Assembly: GCA_029213165.1 (NCBI GenBank)
Contig: JARGNO010000014.1
Span: 1 to 64,000 of the forward strand
Origin: Minwuia sp.
Lineage (GTDB): Bacteria > Pseudomonadota > Alphaproteobacteria > Minwuiales > Minwuiaceae
Reading direction: 5' to 3'
DNA: 64,000 nucleotides
Below, one piece after another: positions 31,269-41,288 of the stretch. The first letter of the stretch is position 1. Every line of letters begins with the position of its first letter. A model generated the notes under the pieces. The model saw only the letters and a list, made by a program, of their open reading frames with translations, was not told the origin of the DNA and searched no databases. Both the position numbers and the translations under genes were made by a program.

Positions 31269-31757
31269 TCAGGTCCTGGGACCAAAGCGGATGTGATCCG
31301 TCCACCCGCGCTCCAGCGCCGTCATCCGGCTCACCATCTCGGTGAAGGCGTGTCCGCTGTCATCGAAGCCGGTTGCAAAGCGTTCCTCCGATGCATCCAG
31401 ACTCTCGCACAGATCAAGTCCGGCGCTTGTCAGTCTGACAATCGTCGCACGCCGGTCATGGCTGGACCGGAACTGCTCGATATAACCTGCTTCAACGAGC
31501 TTCTTCAGGTTGTAGCTGGCGTTGGAACCCTGGTAATAGCCCCGCTCCATCAGCGTCTTCACGTTGACTTCGGCCGTACCGATGTTCGACAGCAACAGTG
31601 CCTGAACAGCGGACAGGTCATCGATACCCATACGGTCGAGTTCCGCCCTGATGACATCCAGATAAAGCCGGTGCAGGCGCTCGATCAACCGGGTCGCGGA
31701 CCGGTAGTTCTCTGTCTCTTGTGACAACGATGGTGTGCTGCGTGCGGAATCTGCCAT
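31269..31757 (-). CDS. MarR family winged-helix regulator
   Basis: ALLLSNIGTAEVNVKTLMERGYYQGSNASYNLKKLVEAGYIEQFRSSHDRRATIVRLT. Confidence 0.88.
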   Translation of the reverse strand: MADSARSTPSLSQETENYRSATRLIERLHRLYLDVIRAELDRMGIDDLSAVQALLLSNIGTAEVNVKTLMERGYYQGSNASYNLKKLVEAGYIEQFRSSHDRRATIVRLTSAGLDLCESLDASEERFATGFDDSGHAFTEMVSRMTALERGWTDHIRFGPRT

Positions 31758-31882
31758 GGCGTCCTACCTGTGTCTCCTGCGGTTACCTCCCGATTGTCGC
31801 TGAACTTCGTTAACGTTCCTTTTCATGTTGCCATGGCAAGACAGGCTCCAGCGCATTGGCTGGAGACAGGATCACAAGAGGC

Positions 31883-32272
31883 ATGGCCAAGGGGAGACAG
31901 GAAGGTGGTGGGGGACACCTGTCGGTATTGGTTATCGACGACGACATCGTCGGCGCGGAGACGGTCGTCAGCTACCTGCGCCATGGCGGTCTGACCGCAC
32001 GCGCCGAGTCAAATGGCTTCGCTGGCGTCAACACCGCGAAGCGCTTGCGCCCGCATATCGTCCTGCTGGATGTCCAGATGCCCGGGCTTGATGGGCTGGA
32101 AACCGCCCGACTGATCAAGCGCGCCGTTCCCTCCACACGGATCATTCTGGTTTCCGGCCACCCGGCCTCCCTGGTCGAAGCCAATCGGGACGCCTCGGTC
32201 GCCTTCGCCGTGCTTGAGAAACCACTGCCACTGCCCGCCATCCTCGACTTCGTGCGCCGCGCACTTGGCTGA
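31883..32272 (+). CDS. Single-domain response regulator (REC)
   Basis: LVIDDDIVGAETVVSYL, HIVLLDVQMPGLDGLE phosphoacceptor Asp, LEKPLPLPAILDFV Lys. Confidence 0.9.
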   Translation: MAKGRQEGGGGHLSVLVIDDDIVGAETVVSYLRHGGLTARAESNGFAGVNTAKRLRPHIVLLDVQMPGLDGLETARLIKRAVPSTRIILVSGHPASLVEANRDASVAFAVLEKPLPLPAILDFVRRALG

Positions 32273-32384
32273 ATCTTGCATTCCGTCACATGTCGTAGCG
32301 TAAGGCTTGGTCGAATTTCCCAACGCAAACACATTGTTAACTTCGATGTCGATAATGGCAGGCGTATTTCCTTCGAGGAGCGTC

Positions 32385-33530
32385 ATGATGGCTGATACCG
32401 CAGCAGCTGCAGAGCCAAAGTCCGGCATTGCCAATCTGTTTGACCTCGCGCAGCGCAAGAGCCGTGAGGGCCGGGCGCAGCTGTATGAAGACATCTGGAA
32501 CCTGTTCGAGACCGAAGGTGAAACACTGACGGGCAGCGAACGCAAGCTGATGACCGATATCCTGCGTCGGCTGAGCCATGACGTCGAGATGAGCGTGCGC
32601 AAGCGTCTGGCCGTCCGGCTGAACGAGATGACGGACGCACCGATCGAACTTGCAGCCATGCTGGCCAATGACCAGATCGAAGTCGCCTATCCGATCCTGA
32701 TGGACAACAGGGCCCTGCGCGATGCCGATCTGATCGAGGTCGTGCGCCATCGCACACTGCAGCATCAGCTGGCCACAGCGATGCGCGCCAACATTTCCGA
32801 GGCCGTGGCCGGTGCGCTGGTCGAGACCGGTAACGAGGATGTGGTCGAGGCCCTGCTGGAAAACGACACCGCGCAGATTTCCGATGCCCTGCTGGAACAT
32901 CTGGTGGCGGAATCGCAGCGGGTGGACCGTTACCAGAAGCCCCTGCTGCGTCGTCCGGACCTGCCGAAAGCACTTGCCAAGCGGATGTTCGCCTGGGTTT
33001 CGGCAGCGCTCCGCCAGTACATTGTCGACAACTACACCTTCGATGCGTCGGAGCTGGACGACACGATGCTGAACGCCATGCGCGACGCCGTGCAGGAAAC
33101 CACCGGCGAGGTGGAGGTGACCGATCCGTCCCAGCGACTGGTCGAGAAGCTTCATGCCGCCGGTCAGCTCAACGCCGCATTTTCCGTGAAAGCCCTGCGT
33201 CAGGGCGAGATCAGCCTGTTCGAATTCTCCCTCGCACGGATCGCCGGGATGCGGCCTGAACTGATGCGGCGGATGATCTATGAACCGGGTGGAGAGGCGC
33301 TCGCGATCGTCTGTCGTGCACTGGATTTCGACCGCCAGATCTTTCTCACGATCTACGAACTGACCAGGGTCGCGCGGGGCATGCTCGCGCGCCAGATAGC
33401 GAACGACCGGGTGCGGCTGCAGAATTTCTATGAAGGCATGACGCCTGACGATGCCTTGGCGGTCGTGCGCCGCTGGCGGCAGGATCCCGAGTATCTCGCA
33501 GCCCTGAATCAGCTTGGTGCCAAGGGCTGA
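32385..33530 (+). CDS. DUF2336 domain-containing protein
   Basis: RLAVRLNEMTDAPIELAAMLANDQIEVAYPILMDNRALRDADLIEVVRHRTLQHQLATAMR. Confidence 0.85.
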   Translation: MMADTAAAAEPKSGIANLFDLAQRKSREGRAQLYEDIWNLFETEGETLTGSERKLMTDILRRLSHDVEMSVRKRLAVRLNEMTDAPIELAAMLANDQIEVAYPILMDNRALRDADLIEVVRHRTLQHQLATAMRANISEAVAGALVETGNEDVVEALLENDTAQISDALLEHLVAESQRVDRYQKPLLRRPDLPKALAKRMFAWVSAALRQYIVDNYTFDASELDDTMLNAMRDAVQETTGEVEVTDPSQRLVEKLHAAGQLNAAFSVKALRQGEISLFEFSLARIAGMRPELMRRMIYEPGGEALAIVCRALDFDRQIFLTIYELTRVARGMLARQIANDRVRLQNFYEGMTPDDALAVVRRWRQDPEYLAALNQLGAKG

Positions 33531-33608
33531 GCCCGACAGTTCTTCCTTTACTCGACCGTTCACGCGCGCAATATCTCAGTTCCAACCTGGAACCGGGACA
33601 AGTTTGCC

Positions 33609-34598
33609 GTGATTGATCCATTCGGGCGCGCCGTGACCTACCTGCGAGTCTCCGTGACGGACCGCTGCGACTTCCGCTGTGTCTACTGCATGTCGGAACA
33701 CATGACATTCCTGCCGAAATCGGACCTGCTCTCGCTTGAGGAACTGGACCGCGTCTGCACGGCCTTCGTCGCCAAGGGTGTGCGGAAGCTGCGTGTGACC
33801 GGCGGCGAACCCCTGGTGCGCAAGAACGTGATGGAGCTGTTTCACGGGCTGGGGCGGCACCTGAAGACCGGCGATCTGGAAGAACTGACGCTGACGACGA
33901 ACGGCAGCCAGCTCCCCCGCTTCGCCGACGACCTGCGCCGGGCCGGTGTGCGTCGCATCAATGTCTCCATCGATACGCTTGATCCGGAGAACTTCCAGCG
34001 CATCACACGCTGGGGCAGCCTGGAGAAGGTACAGGAAGGCCTGCGCGCCGCGAAGGAAGCGGGTCTGCACGTCAAGGTCAATGCCGTGGCGCTGAAGGGC
34101 GTCAACGAGGATGAGATCAGCGACATGGTTGCCTGGTGCGGCTCACAGGGCTTCGACCTCTGCCTGATCGAAACCATGCCGCTTGGCGACATCGACGGCG
34201 ACCGCACGGACCAGTACCTGCCGCTGTCGCTGGTCAGGGCACGGCTGCAGAGCAAATGGACACTGCGCGATACCGACTATTCGACCGGCGGTCCGGCCCG
34301 TTACACCATTGTCGAGGAAACGGGCCAGCGGCTCGGCTTCATCACGCCGATGACCCACAATTTCTGCGAAAGCTGCAACCGGGTGCGACTGACCTGTACC
34401 GGCACGCTCTACATGTGCCTGGGGCAGGAGGATGCGGCAGACCTTCGCACGGCACTGCGGACCGATCCAAGCGGGGCGCTGCTGGACGCAACCATCGACG
34501 AAGCCATTGGCCGAAAGCCCAAGGGGCATGACTTCATCATCGACCGTCGACAGAAGCAGCCTGCCGTGACCCGTCACATGAGTGTCACCGGAGGCTGA
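33609..34598 (+). CDS. moaA: GTP 3',8-cyclase
   Basis: Radical [11 protein letters not shown], second Fe-S Cys set ([21 protein letters not shown]), C-terminal GG. Confidence 0.96.
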   Translation: MIDPFGRAVTYLRVSVTDRCDFRCVYCMSEHMTFLPKSDLLSLEELDRVCTAFVAKGVRKLRVTGGEPLVRKNVMELFHGLGRHLKTGDLEELTLTTNGSQLPRFADDLRRAGVRRINVSIDTLDPENFQRITRWGSLEKVQEGLRAAKEAGLHVKVNAVALKGVNEDEISDMVAWCGSQGFDLCLIETMPLGDIDGDRTDQYLPLSLVRARLQSKWTLRDTDYSTGGPARYTIVEETGQRLGFITPMTHNFCESCNRVRLTCTGTLYMCLGQEDAADLRTALRTDPSGALLDATIDEAIGRKPKGHDFIIDRRQKQPAVTRHMSVTGG

Positions 34599-34746
34599 CC
34601 GCTGTGGATGGGAGACGCGGTGCATGTCCCGGATGACGTGAAGTCAGGGGCACGCTATTTGCTTGATCGGACTACAGGTTGGCGAAAGGAATCGCGTAAC
34701 CTCCTGATCTGATGCAATTCGGAACGAAAGCACCCCGAACTTTCCC

Positions 34747-36879
34747 ATGATCGCACGGCGCGCCATACCGATATTCCTGAGTTTCGGCGAGAACATCAGC
34801 CGTGGAACGGCCGTGGCCATGGTCAGTCACGCCGCATTGCTGGCAGGTCTGGCAATCGCATCGCCGCAGCTGTTCGACAGCAAGCCGGATGACATCGGCG
34901 GCTTTCCGATCTCGATCCAGATATTTCCCGACGTCTACCGTGAACCGGTGACGGTGGAACTGGTCGATGAGAAGGACCTGTTGCCCGATCCGGAACCCGT
35001 CGCCGAGACTCCGCCCGCGCCGGAACCGGAGCCCGTCGTCGCCGAACCTGAACCTGAGCCAACCCAAGTGCTGGTGCCGGAACCGAAGACGGTCGAGGCC
35101 CCGAAGGACGCCCCCAAGATCGCCCTGCCCGATGTGCGCCAGGCCGCGATCGAGGCGGCACGGCGCTCGGAACGACCGGTCTCCGCCGGTCCTGCGCCCA
35201 TTGCCCCGAACGCCGGTGATGTGGCCCTGATCTACGAGAAGGGACCGGCGCTGACACCCAAAGAGGAATCCGGTGTCGCCGAGGTGCCTGCCAATCTGCG
35301 GCGCGGCGCCATCGAACCGGTCCGTGACATCCCGAGCGACCCGCAGGAGATCGAACGCGATATCCGCCGCACGGAAGCCCTGAAGGCTCAGGCAGAGCTC
35401 GCCGCGAAAACGGCATCGACAGATGCGGAGGCACAGGCCGCGGCCGAGCGTGCGGCGGAGTTGCAGCAACGACTGATGGACCTGGACCTTGAACTGGCAC
35501 GACTGACCCCGGACGCCGCGATCGCCGCCGCCACGCTGGAGGCTGACGGCGCGGTCGCCGCTGCCGACAAGGCACTGAAGATCGCGCAGGAGACCACGGC
35601 AGCCGTCCTGCGGGCCCGTGCCGAGACGCCGGTGACATCGCAACCGGCCCGCAAGGCGCTGGCGGACGCATCCAGGGCCGCACAGGCCGTGGCTGCCGCT
35701 GCGGAGCGGGCACAGGCGGCGGCTGAAACGGCACAGCGTGCCGCGGCAGCCGGCGCCACTGACAAGGCGCGGGAGAGCCGGTCTGCTGCCGAGACGGCGC
35801 TGTCGGATGCGGAAAAGTCCCGCAAGGTCGCGGTGGCGGCCCTGGACCAGTTGATCGAGGCGGCTGAGACTGCTGTCGCCCGCGCCGGTCCGACAGCCGA
35901 GCCGCCCGCTGCCACTGACAAGGTCGAGAGCGGGAAAAAGCCCCCGGAGCCGGAGGCCCCGCTTTCCGATGCCGAGCAGGAGCGTCTGAAGTCGGCGGTC
36001 GAACGCTACAGGAAAGCCGCAGATGCAGGCTATGCCCACGCGGAGTACAACCTTGCCAAGGCTATCGACGAAGGCAAGGGAACGAAGAAGGACCCGCAAA
36101 AATCCGCTGCCATCCTGGAGCGGCTGGCGAAACGCGGCTATCAGCCCGCCCAGGTCCGGTTGGCGGAAAAGCATCTGACCGGCGATGGTGTCGAGAAGGA
36201 CCGCAAGCGCGCCTTCGTCCTGCTGAAGATGGCTGCGGACGAAGGCAATCGCACCGCGAAACGCGCTGTGAAGGATCTGAACAAGGAAATGTCGACGGAG
36301 GAACGCCAGCAGGCCGAGATCGAGGCCGGGCGCTGGCGACGCTTCATCGAGAAGGAAAAGACGGACAGGGCCATCGCGCCGGCACAGCAGCGCCAGCTCG
36401 ACGGCGATCTGAGGCAGGCCGTGACCACAGGGAACGTGCAGCAGATTGAGGTGCTTCTCCGCTCCGGCGCCGACCCCAACGCAATTGATGCCGCCGGACG
36501 CGATGCGATCATCGCCGCATCATGGCGCGGGCGGGAGATGGTCGTGGAGTTCCTGATCGAGCGTGGCGTCGATATCGACACCAGGGATTTCGAGGGACGG
36601 ACCCCCCTGGCCTGGGCCGCGATCAACGGCTATGCATCGATCACCGAGGATCTGTTGAGCCAGCGCGCCAATCCGAACGCCGCCGATGAAGACGGTGTGA
36701 CACCGCTGATGCGCGCCGCATGGAACGGGCATGAGGATGTGGTGATGGCGCTGCTGAAGCAGGGTGCGAGCCCCGATGTCCGTGACGTCGAAGGCAAGAC
36801 AGCACGTGACCGCGCCCTTGAGGAACGCTGGGACCGTGTGGCCCGCATTCTGGAACGGCAATCAAGCTCAGCCAACTGA
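34747..36879 (+). CDS. TolA/TonB-like membrane-anchored protein with Pro-Glu linker, Ala-rich coiled coil, SEL1 repeats and ankyrin repeats
   Basis: N-terminal single TM, PEPEPVVAEPEPEPTQ linker, long Ala/Lys/Glu heptad region, SEL1-like AEYNLAKAIDEGKGTKKDPQKS, ankyrin TPLAWAAINGYASITEDLL and TPLMRAAWNGHEDVVMALL. Confidence 0.85.
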   Translation: MIARRAIPIFLSFGENISRGTAVAMVSHAALLAGLAIASPQLFDSKPDDIGGFPISIQIFPDVYREPVTVELVDEKDLLPDPEPVAETPPAPEPEPVVAEPEPEPTQVLVPEPKTVEAPKDAPKIALPDVRQAAIEAARRSERPVSAGPAPIAPNAGDVALIYEKGPALTPKEESGVAEVPANLRRGAIEPVRDIPSDPQEIERDIRRTEALKAQAELAAKTASTDAEAQAAAERAAELQQRLMDLDLELARLTPDAAIAAATLEADGAVAAADKALKIAQETTAAVLRARAETPVTSQPARKALADASRAAQAVAAAAERAQAAAETAQRAAAAGATDKARESRSAAETALSDAEKSRKVAVAALDQLIEAAETAVARAGPTAEPPAATDKVESGKKPPEPEAPLSDAEQERLKSAVERYRKAADAGYAHAEYNLAKAIDEGKGTKKDPQKSAAILERLAKRGYQPAQVRLAEKHLTGDGVEKDRKRAFVLLKMAADEGNRTAKRAVKDLNKEMSTEERQQAEIEAGRWRRFIEKEKTDRAIAPAQQRQLDGDLRQAVTTGNVQQIEVLLRSGADPNAIDAAGRDAIIAASWRGREMVVEFLIERGVDIDTRDFEGRTPLAWAAINGYASITEDLLSQRANPNAADEDGVTPLMRAAWNGHEDVVMALLKQGASPDVRDVEGKTARDRALEERWDRVARILERQSSSAN

Positions 36880-36897
36880 TCCGATACCGTTCAGACG

Positions 36898-36936
36898 GAT
36901 AGTGGCATCGCAGGCCAGGCCCACGATGCCACTATC
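36898..36936. terminator. Terminator-like perfect hairpin between convergent genes
   Basis: GATAGTGGCATCG (36898-36910) / CGATGCCACTATC (36924-36936), 13-bp perfect arms; no T tract. Confidence 0.55.
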
Positions 36937-36984
36937 GTCAGTTGACAAGGCAGTCTTCCCGTTGGAACGGGGCGAGAGCCGGTC

Positions 36985-37818
36985 TCAGTCGGCAGCGTCC
37001 TTGATCATGTGGATGGCACGCTGCGGGAACGGGATCTCGATACCCAGCTCGTCCATCTTCTCCTTCATCGCCTGGGTGAAATCGAATTTCAGGCCCCAGT
37101 AGTCACCGGCGTTGCACCAGAGACGGATGGTGATGTCGACGGAACTGTCGCCCAGGTTGGAAACGACGATCTGCGGTGCCGGCTCCTTCAGCACCCGTGC
37201 GTCGGCCCCGGCCATCGCATTCAGGGCCTTCATGGCCTCCACATGACTGGAGCCATAGCCAATGCCAAGCACGAAGTCGCACCGGCGCGTGGCATGGTGG
37301 CTGTAGTTCTTGATCGCCGTGTTCCAGAGCGAACCGTTCGGCACGATGATGTGGACATTGTCAGCCGTGTGCATCTCGGTCACGAACAGCGACACGGAAT
37401 CGACCGTTCCGGAAACACCGCCCCCTTCGATGAAATGCCCCTGACGGAAGGGACGGAAGGCCAGGATCATCACGCCGGCGGCAAGATTGCCCAGCGTGCC
37501 CTGGAACGCCAGGCCGATGGCGAGGCCTGCGGCACCCATGACCGCGACAAAGCTGGTGGTTTCGACACCGAACTGGTCCAGCGCGGCGATGATGGTGAAG
37601 GCAATAACGCCATAGCGGGCAACGGCAGCAACAAAGTTGGTGATCAGCGGATCCGTCTTCTTCGACCGGCCCAGCATGCTGCGCACGGCGCGGCCCACCC
37701 AGCCAGCGGCGATGAAGCCGACCACCAGGATGACGATGACACCAACCACCGCAATGGCATATTCCGCTGCGTAAGTGACCAGAAAATCCACTGTTTCCGA
37801 GGCTTTCTCAGAGTCCAT
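36985..37818 (-). CDS. Small-conductance mechanosensitive channel MscS family
   Basis: GAAGLAIGLAFQGTLGNLAAGVMILAFRPFRQGHFIEGGGVSGTVDSVSLFVTEMHTADNVHIIVPNG. Confidence 0.95.
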   Translation of the reverse strand: MDSEKASETVDFLVTYAAEYAIAVVGVIVILVVGFIAAGWVGRAVRSMLGRSKKTDPLITNFVAAVARYGVIAFTIIAALDQFGVETTSFVAVMGAAGLAIGLAFQGTLGNLAAGVMILAFRPFRQGHFIEGGGVSGTVDSVSLFVTEMHTADNVHIIVPNGSLWNTAIKNYSHHATRRCDFVLGIGYGSSHVEAMKALNAMAGADARVLKEPAPQIVVSNLGDSSVDITIRLWCNAGDYWGLKFDFTQAMKEKMDELGIEIPFPQRAIHMIKDAAD

Positions 37819-37850
37819 TTCTTGTATCCTTGTTTTCTTGACAGAGCGGG

Positions 37851-39953
37851 TCAGTCAGTACCGAACAGCCCCTTGAGTTTCTTCGCTGCGCCCTCGACCG
37901 GATTGGCGGATTCCTTTGCCGACCCATCTGCAGATGCGCCTTCGTCGTTCGCGGCCTTGCCTCCGCCGGTCACACTGTCGAGCAATCCCTTGACGGCACT
38001 TCCGCCGCCTTCGGTCACGCCCTTCACCACGCCACCAGCGCCATCGATGACACCTTTCACGGCATCGCCCGGGGCTTCAATGACGCCGCGGACAACACCT
38101 TCCAGATCCGGCTGGATCGACGGATCATCCAGGCTGCCCTTGATCAGGATCGGCACGCCAAGGCCACCCGCGCTCTTGGCCCCCTGCCCTGCAAGGCTGG
38201 CCACCAGCTTTGGCAGCACGCGATAGTCGATCTGGCGTGGCGGCAGGGACACGGTGCCCTTGCCGGTCACGCGCAGCAGCGGTGCGTTCATCATCAGGTC
38301 CGGATTGTTGATGACACCGTTCTTCGCGGTCCAGGTCGCCGAGATCTCGGCGAAGTCGGTCTTCTCGGCCTTGTCGTAGTCAAGATCGAGACTGGCGGTG
38401 GAGATGCCACGTACCGCTGCCGCCAGGTTGTAGCCGATGATCGCGCCATCCCGCACGGTCAGCCCGCCGGTACCATTCAGTGCGGAAACGATCTGCCTCT
38501 CCGAAGCGCCGACCGTTGTCATGTCGACAGCCATCTCGACCGTGCCCAGGAAATCACCGAAGTCGGCGAACTGCTGCAGCATCGGCTGGGCCTGAATGCC
38601 CTGTCCGTTCAGCTTCATGGCGAACTTCGGCGCAGCACCACGGCGGTCAATGCTGACCGCACCGGTTGCGTCGCCGTCATAGAGACCAAGCTTCGCAATC
38701 GTCAGATTGGTCCGCTTGCCTTCCGATACCAGCTTGATATCGGTTGCCGCCGTATCGACGATCCCGGTCTTGATCGAGTCTGCCGCGATGTGCAGATCGA
38801 CATCCGCAGCGTCCAGACCCGAAAGATCAATGGGATCATCGGACCAGTCCCTGGAACCACCAGCAGGGGCTGCGGCACTGTCGGACGAACCGACACCTTC
38901 CTTGGCCTCTGCCGGCATGTAGGGCCGCAGGTCCAGGTCGCCACCGGCAAGATCCGCGAACAGGGACGGACGGGCACCGGCAAGTCCGGCACGGATCGCA
39001 CCGGTCAGGCGGTTCCCGTCAAACCCGATTGCGGCATCGCTCAACGCCACCGCTGTCGGGCTGCCGGTCACATTTGCATCGAGAGAGATGGAGGACGGCA
39101 GCTTGACCTCCGGCCCCATGGCCGCGCCGACCCAGGCAAGCAACTCACCCAGCTTGTCAGCCGTCACCGTCAGTCGGCCAGCGCCCTTGGGTGCGGTTCC
39201 GGCCGACGCGGTGCCATTGAAATCGACCTTGAACAGGTCGCCGCTCTCCGCCGTCAGCCGCAGGGCCGTTTCCTGTCCGGCGGCAATCGCCTGAGGCTTG
39301 TCGACATGGGCGACAACCGTGACCTGACGGCCCTGCCATTCGGCACTGGCTTCCATGTCGAAGGGACCGGCAAAGTCAGGCAGTGACAGCTTCGCATTCA
39401 CGCCTTTCAGTTCCTGGCGCTGACCGGTCTGGGCATCCAGGTAGACGAAGGTCGCATTCTCCAGGCGCACGTCATCCAGCCGCAGGGCAAGGTCCCCACC
39501 GCCACCACCGCCACCGGAACCACCGCCGGAACTGTCCGACGTGGCAGGGGCCACAGCACCCGCTGGCGGGTCGAATTCAAAGTTGAAACGGCCCTTGGCA
39601 TCCTTCTCGACCGCGATCACCGGCTCCACCAGAACGAACCGCTTGATCACCACGTCTCCGGAGATTGCCGCCATCAGGTCAACCTGAATATCGGCGGACT
39701 TGATGCGAATCAGATCCTCCGCCTCTCCACCCGGCGCATTGCTCAGGGCGACTTCAGGCAAGGTCAGTGCAACATCGGGGAAGATCGAGAAACTGGGGTC
39801 GCCATTGACCGTGAGCTTTCGCCCGGTGGCTCCCTCCACCTCTTCCTTGACGTAATCGACAAGGGTGGAGGTCGGCACGACAAACGGCACGATGATGACA
39901 ATTGCCACCAGCAGAACCAGAATGACTCCGATAGCGATAAGGACGCGTTTCAT
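37851..39953 (-). CDS. AsmA family protein
   Basis: N-terminal TM plus TLVDYVKEEVEGATGRKLTVNGDPSFSIFPDVALTLPEVALSN; C-terminal AsmA LTVRDGAIIGYNLAAAVRGI. Confidence 0.92.
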   Translation of the reverse strand: MKRVLIAIGVILVLLVAIVIIVPFVVPTSTLVDYVKEEVEGATGRKLTVNGDPSFSIFPDVALTLPEVALSNAPGGEAEDLIRIKSADIQVDLMAAISGDVVIKRFVLVEPVIAVEKDAKGRFNFEFDPPAGAVAPATSDSSGGGSGGGGGGGDLALRLDDVRLENATFVYLDAQTGQRQELKGVNAKLSLPDFAGPFDMEASAEWQGRQVTVVAHVDKPQAIAAGQETALRLTAESGDLFKVDFNGTASAGTAPKGAGRLTVTADKLGELLAWVGAAMGPEVKLPSSISLDANVTGSPTAVALSDAAIGFDGNRLTGAIRAGLAGARPSLFADLAGGDLDLRPYMPAEAKEGVGSSDSAAAPAGGSRDWSDDPIDLSGLDAADVDLHIAADSIKTGIVDTAATDIKLVSEGKRTNLTIAKLGLYDGDATGAVSIDRRGAAPKFAMKLNGQGIQAQPMLQQFADFGDFLGTVEMAVDMTTVGASERQIVSALNGTGGLTVRDGAIIGYNLAAAVRGISTASLDLDYDKAEKTDFAEISATWTAKNGVINNPDLMMNAPLLRVTGKGTVSLPPRQIDYRVLPKLVASLAGQGAKSAGGLGVPILIKGSLDDPSIQPDLEGVVRGVIEAPGDAVKGVIDGAGGVVKGVTEGGGSAVKGLLDSVTGGGKAANDEGASADGSAKESANPVEGAAKKLKGLFGTD

Positions 39954-40211
39954 CGGTTTCCCCTAATTTGGAACTCGTTTCACTTTTTCGACTGCCATTT
40001 CGCACCTGTCAAACCTTCGCGCAGCCTGTCACAGGCTTCACACAGGGCGAAGGCTCGCATTTCCACAGTTCTGTGACGACATTAGCAGAATGTGTGCCGA
40101 CATTCGCATGATGCCTGCCGACGCGCCCCATCCCTTCCGCTTCTGCGCTTCCGGTTGATGAACGGCTGGCTTATGGTCGCCGCTGGCCGAGACAACCCTG
40201 GGGAGGACAAG

Positions 40212-41048
40212 ATGTCGAAAGGCAATGTACTGGCAAGCGGCGCGGATCTGAGCGGCAAATACGCGGATGTCGTGCCGCGCCCGGCCAGCAGCATCCTGCT
40301 CATCCGGGATACCGAAGCCGGGCTGGAAGTCTTCATGGTGAAACGCCACCACAAGATCGACTTCGCTTCCGGCGCGATGGTGTTTCCCGGCGGCAAGGTG
40401 GATCCTGAGGACAGCGATGCGGAAGCGCGCGCCGCAACCATCGGCGCCGAGCATTTCGACGACACGCAACTGGGCTTTCGTGTGTCTGCGATCCGGGAAG
40501 CGTTCGAGGAAACGGGTGTGCTGATTGCCACCCAGAAGGATGGCAGTGAACTCACCGCCGCACGGACCAATGAACTGAAGGACCGCTACGCCGCCCGCCT
40601 GGAGAAGAACCAGGTCACCATGGGCCAGATGGCGACAGCGGAGGGTCTGGCGATCCGGGTTGATCGTCTGGAAGCCTTCGCCCACTGGATCACGCCGCCG
40701 GTGATGCCGAAGCGTTTCGACACGCCCTTCTTCATCGCCGAAGCACCTGAGGCCCAGATCGACGGAGCCCTGCATGATGGCAAGGAGGCCGTGGAGAGCG
40801 TCTGGACCACACCGGCTGCTGTCATGGAACAGGTTGACCGTGGTGAAGTCACCATGGTCTTCGCGACCCGGTTGAACCTGCAACTGCTTGGGGAAGCATC
40901 AAACGTTGCCGAGGCGATGGCCGCCGCCGCGCGGCGCACGCCGGTCATTGTCACGCCGCATGTCTATGTGAAGGACGGCCGACGGATGATCGACATTCCC
41001 GCCGACGCCGGTTTCGGCAAGGCAACCTGGGATGTGGGCGAAGGCTGA
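40212..41048 (+). CDS. NUDIX hydrolase
   Basis: FRVSAIREAFEETGVLI NUDIX box; MVFPGGKVDPED. Confidence 0.9.
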   Translation: MSKGNVLASGADLSGKYADVVPRPASSILLIRDTEAGLEVFMVKRHHKIDFASGAMVFPGGKVDPEDSDAEARAATIGAEHFDDTQLGFRVSAIREAFEETGVLIATQKDGSELTAARTNELKDRYAARLEKNQVTMGQMATAEGLAIRVDRLEAFAHWITPPVMPKRFDTPFFIAEAPEAQIDGALHDGKEAVESVWTTPAAVMEQVDRGEVTMVFATRLNLQLLGEASNVAEAMAAAARRTPVIVTPHVYVKDGRRMIDIPADAGFGKATWDVGEG

Positions 41049-41090
41049 AACCGGCGCGGGCCGATCAGCCCGGCGCATTCCACAATACAT

Positions 41091-41125
41091 AAAAAAGAGC
41101 CGCGCCCTTTCGGAGACGGCTCTTT
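41091..41125. terminator. Intrinsic terminator between convergent NUDIX and leuB
   Basis: AAAGAGCCG (41094-41102) / CGGCTCTTT (41117-41125); T6 tract on the minus strand, TTT on the plus strand. Confidence 0.7.
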
Positions 41126-41288
41126 CTCAGCTTGTTCTGCGTACAGGAGCGGTGCTCTTGAACGGCTCCGTCTCCCTGCGCCCCTCCCAAGACTCGGGCA
41201 AAGCTGATGAAACGTTACCCGCATAGAATGCGTGACGCAACGTCAAGATACTTGTCGATGCACAAATATCTATCGCACTGCCTCAACT

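Noticed and set aside
33580-33594. GTTCC-AACCT-GGAAC inverted repeat just before moaA, considered as part of a Moco riboswitch
   Set aside because: Only a 5-bp hairpin; no Moco RNA motif architecture recognised in the short upstream region.
34672-36174. 500 aa minus-strand ORF opposite the ankyrin/SEL1 gene
   Set aside because: Arg/Gly-rich antisense artefact of the Ala-rich coding region.
39490-39540. Glycine-codon low-complexity run in the AsmA gene
   Set aside because: Simple flexible linker (SGGGSGGGGGGG) in a coding sequence; no sign of frameshift.
41091-41175. Possible attenuator formed by CCGTCTCC (near 41168) pairing with GGAGACGG in the terminator
   Set aside because: Lies downstream of both convergent genes, so no coding target for attenuation; most likely chance complementarity.
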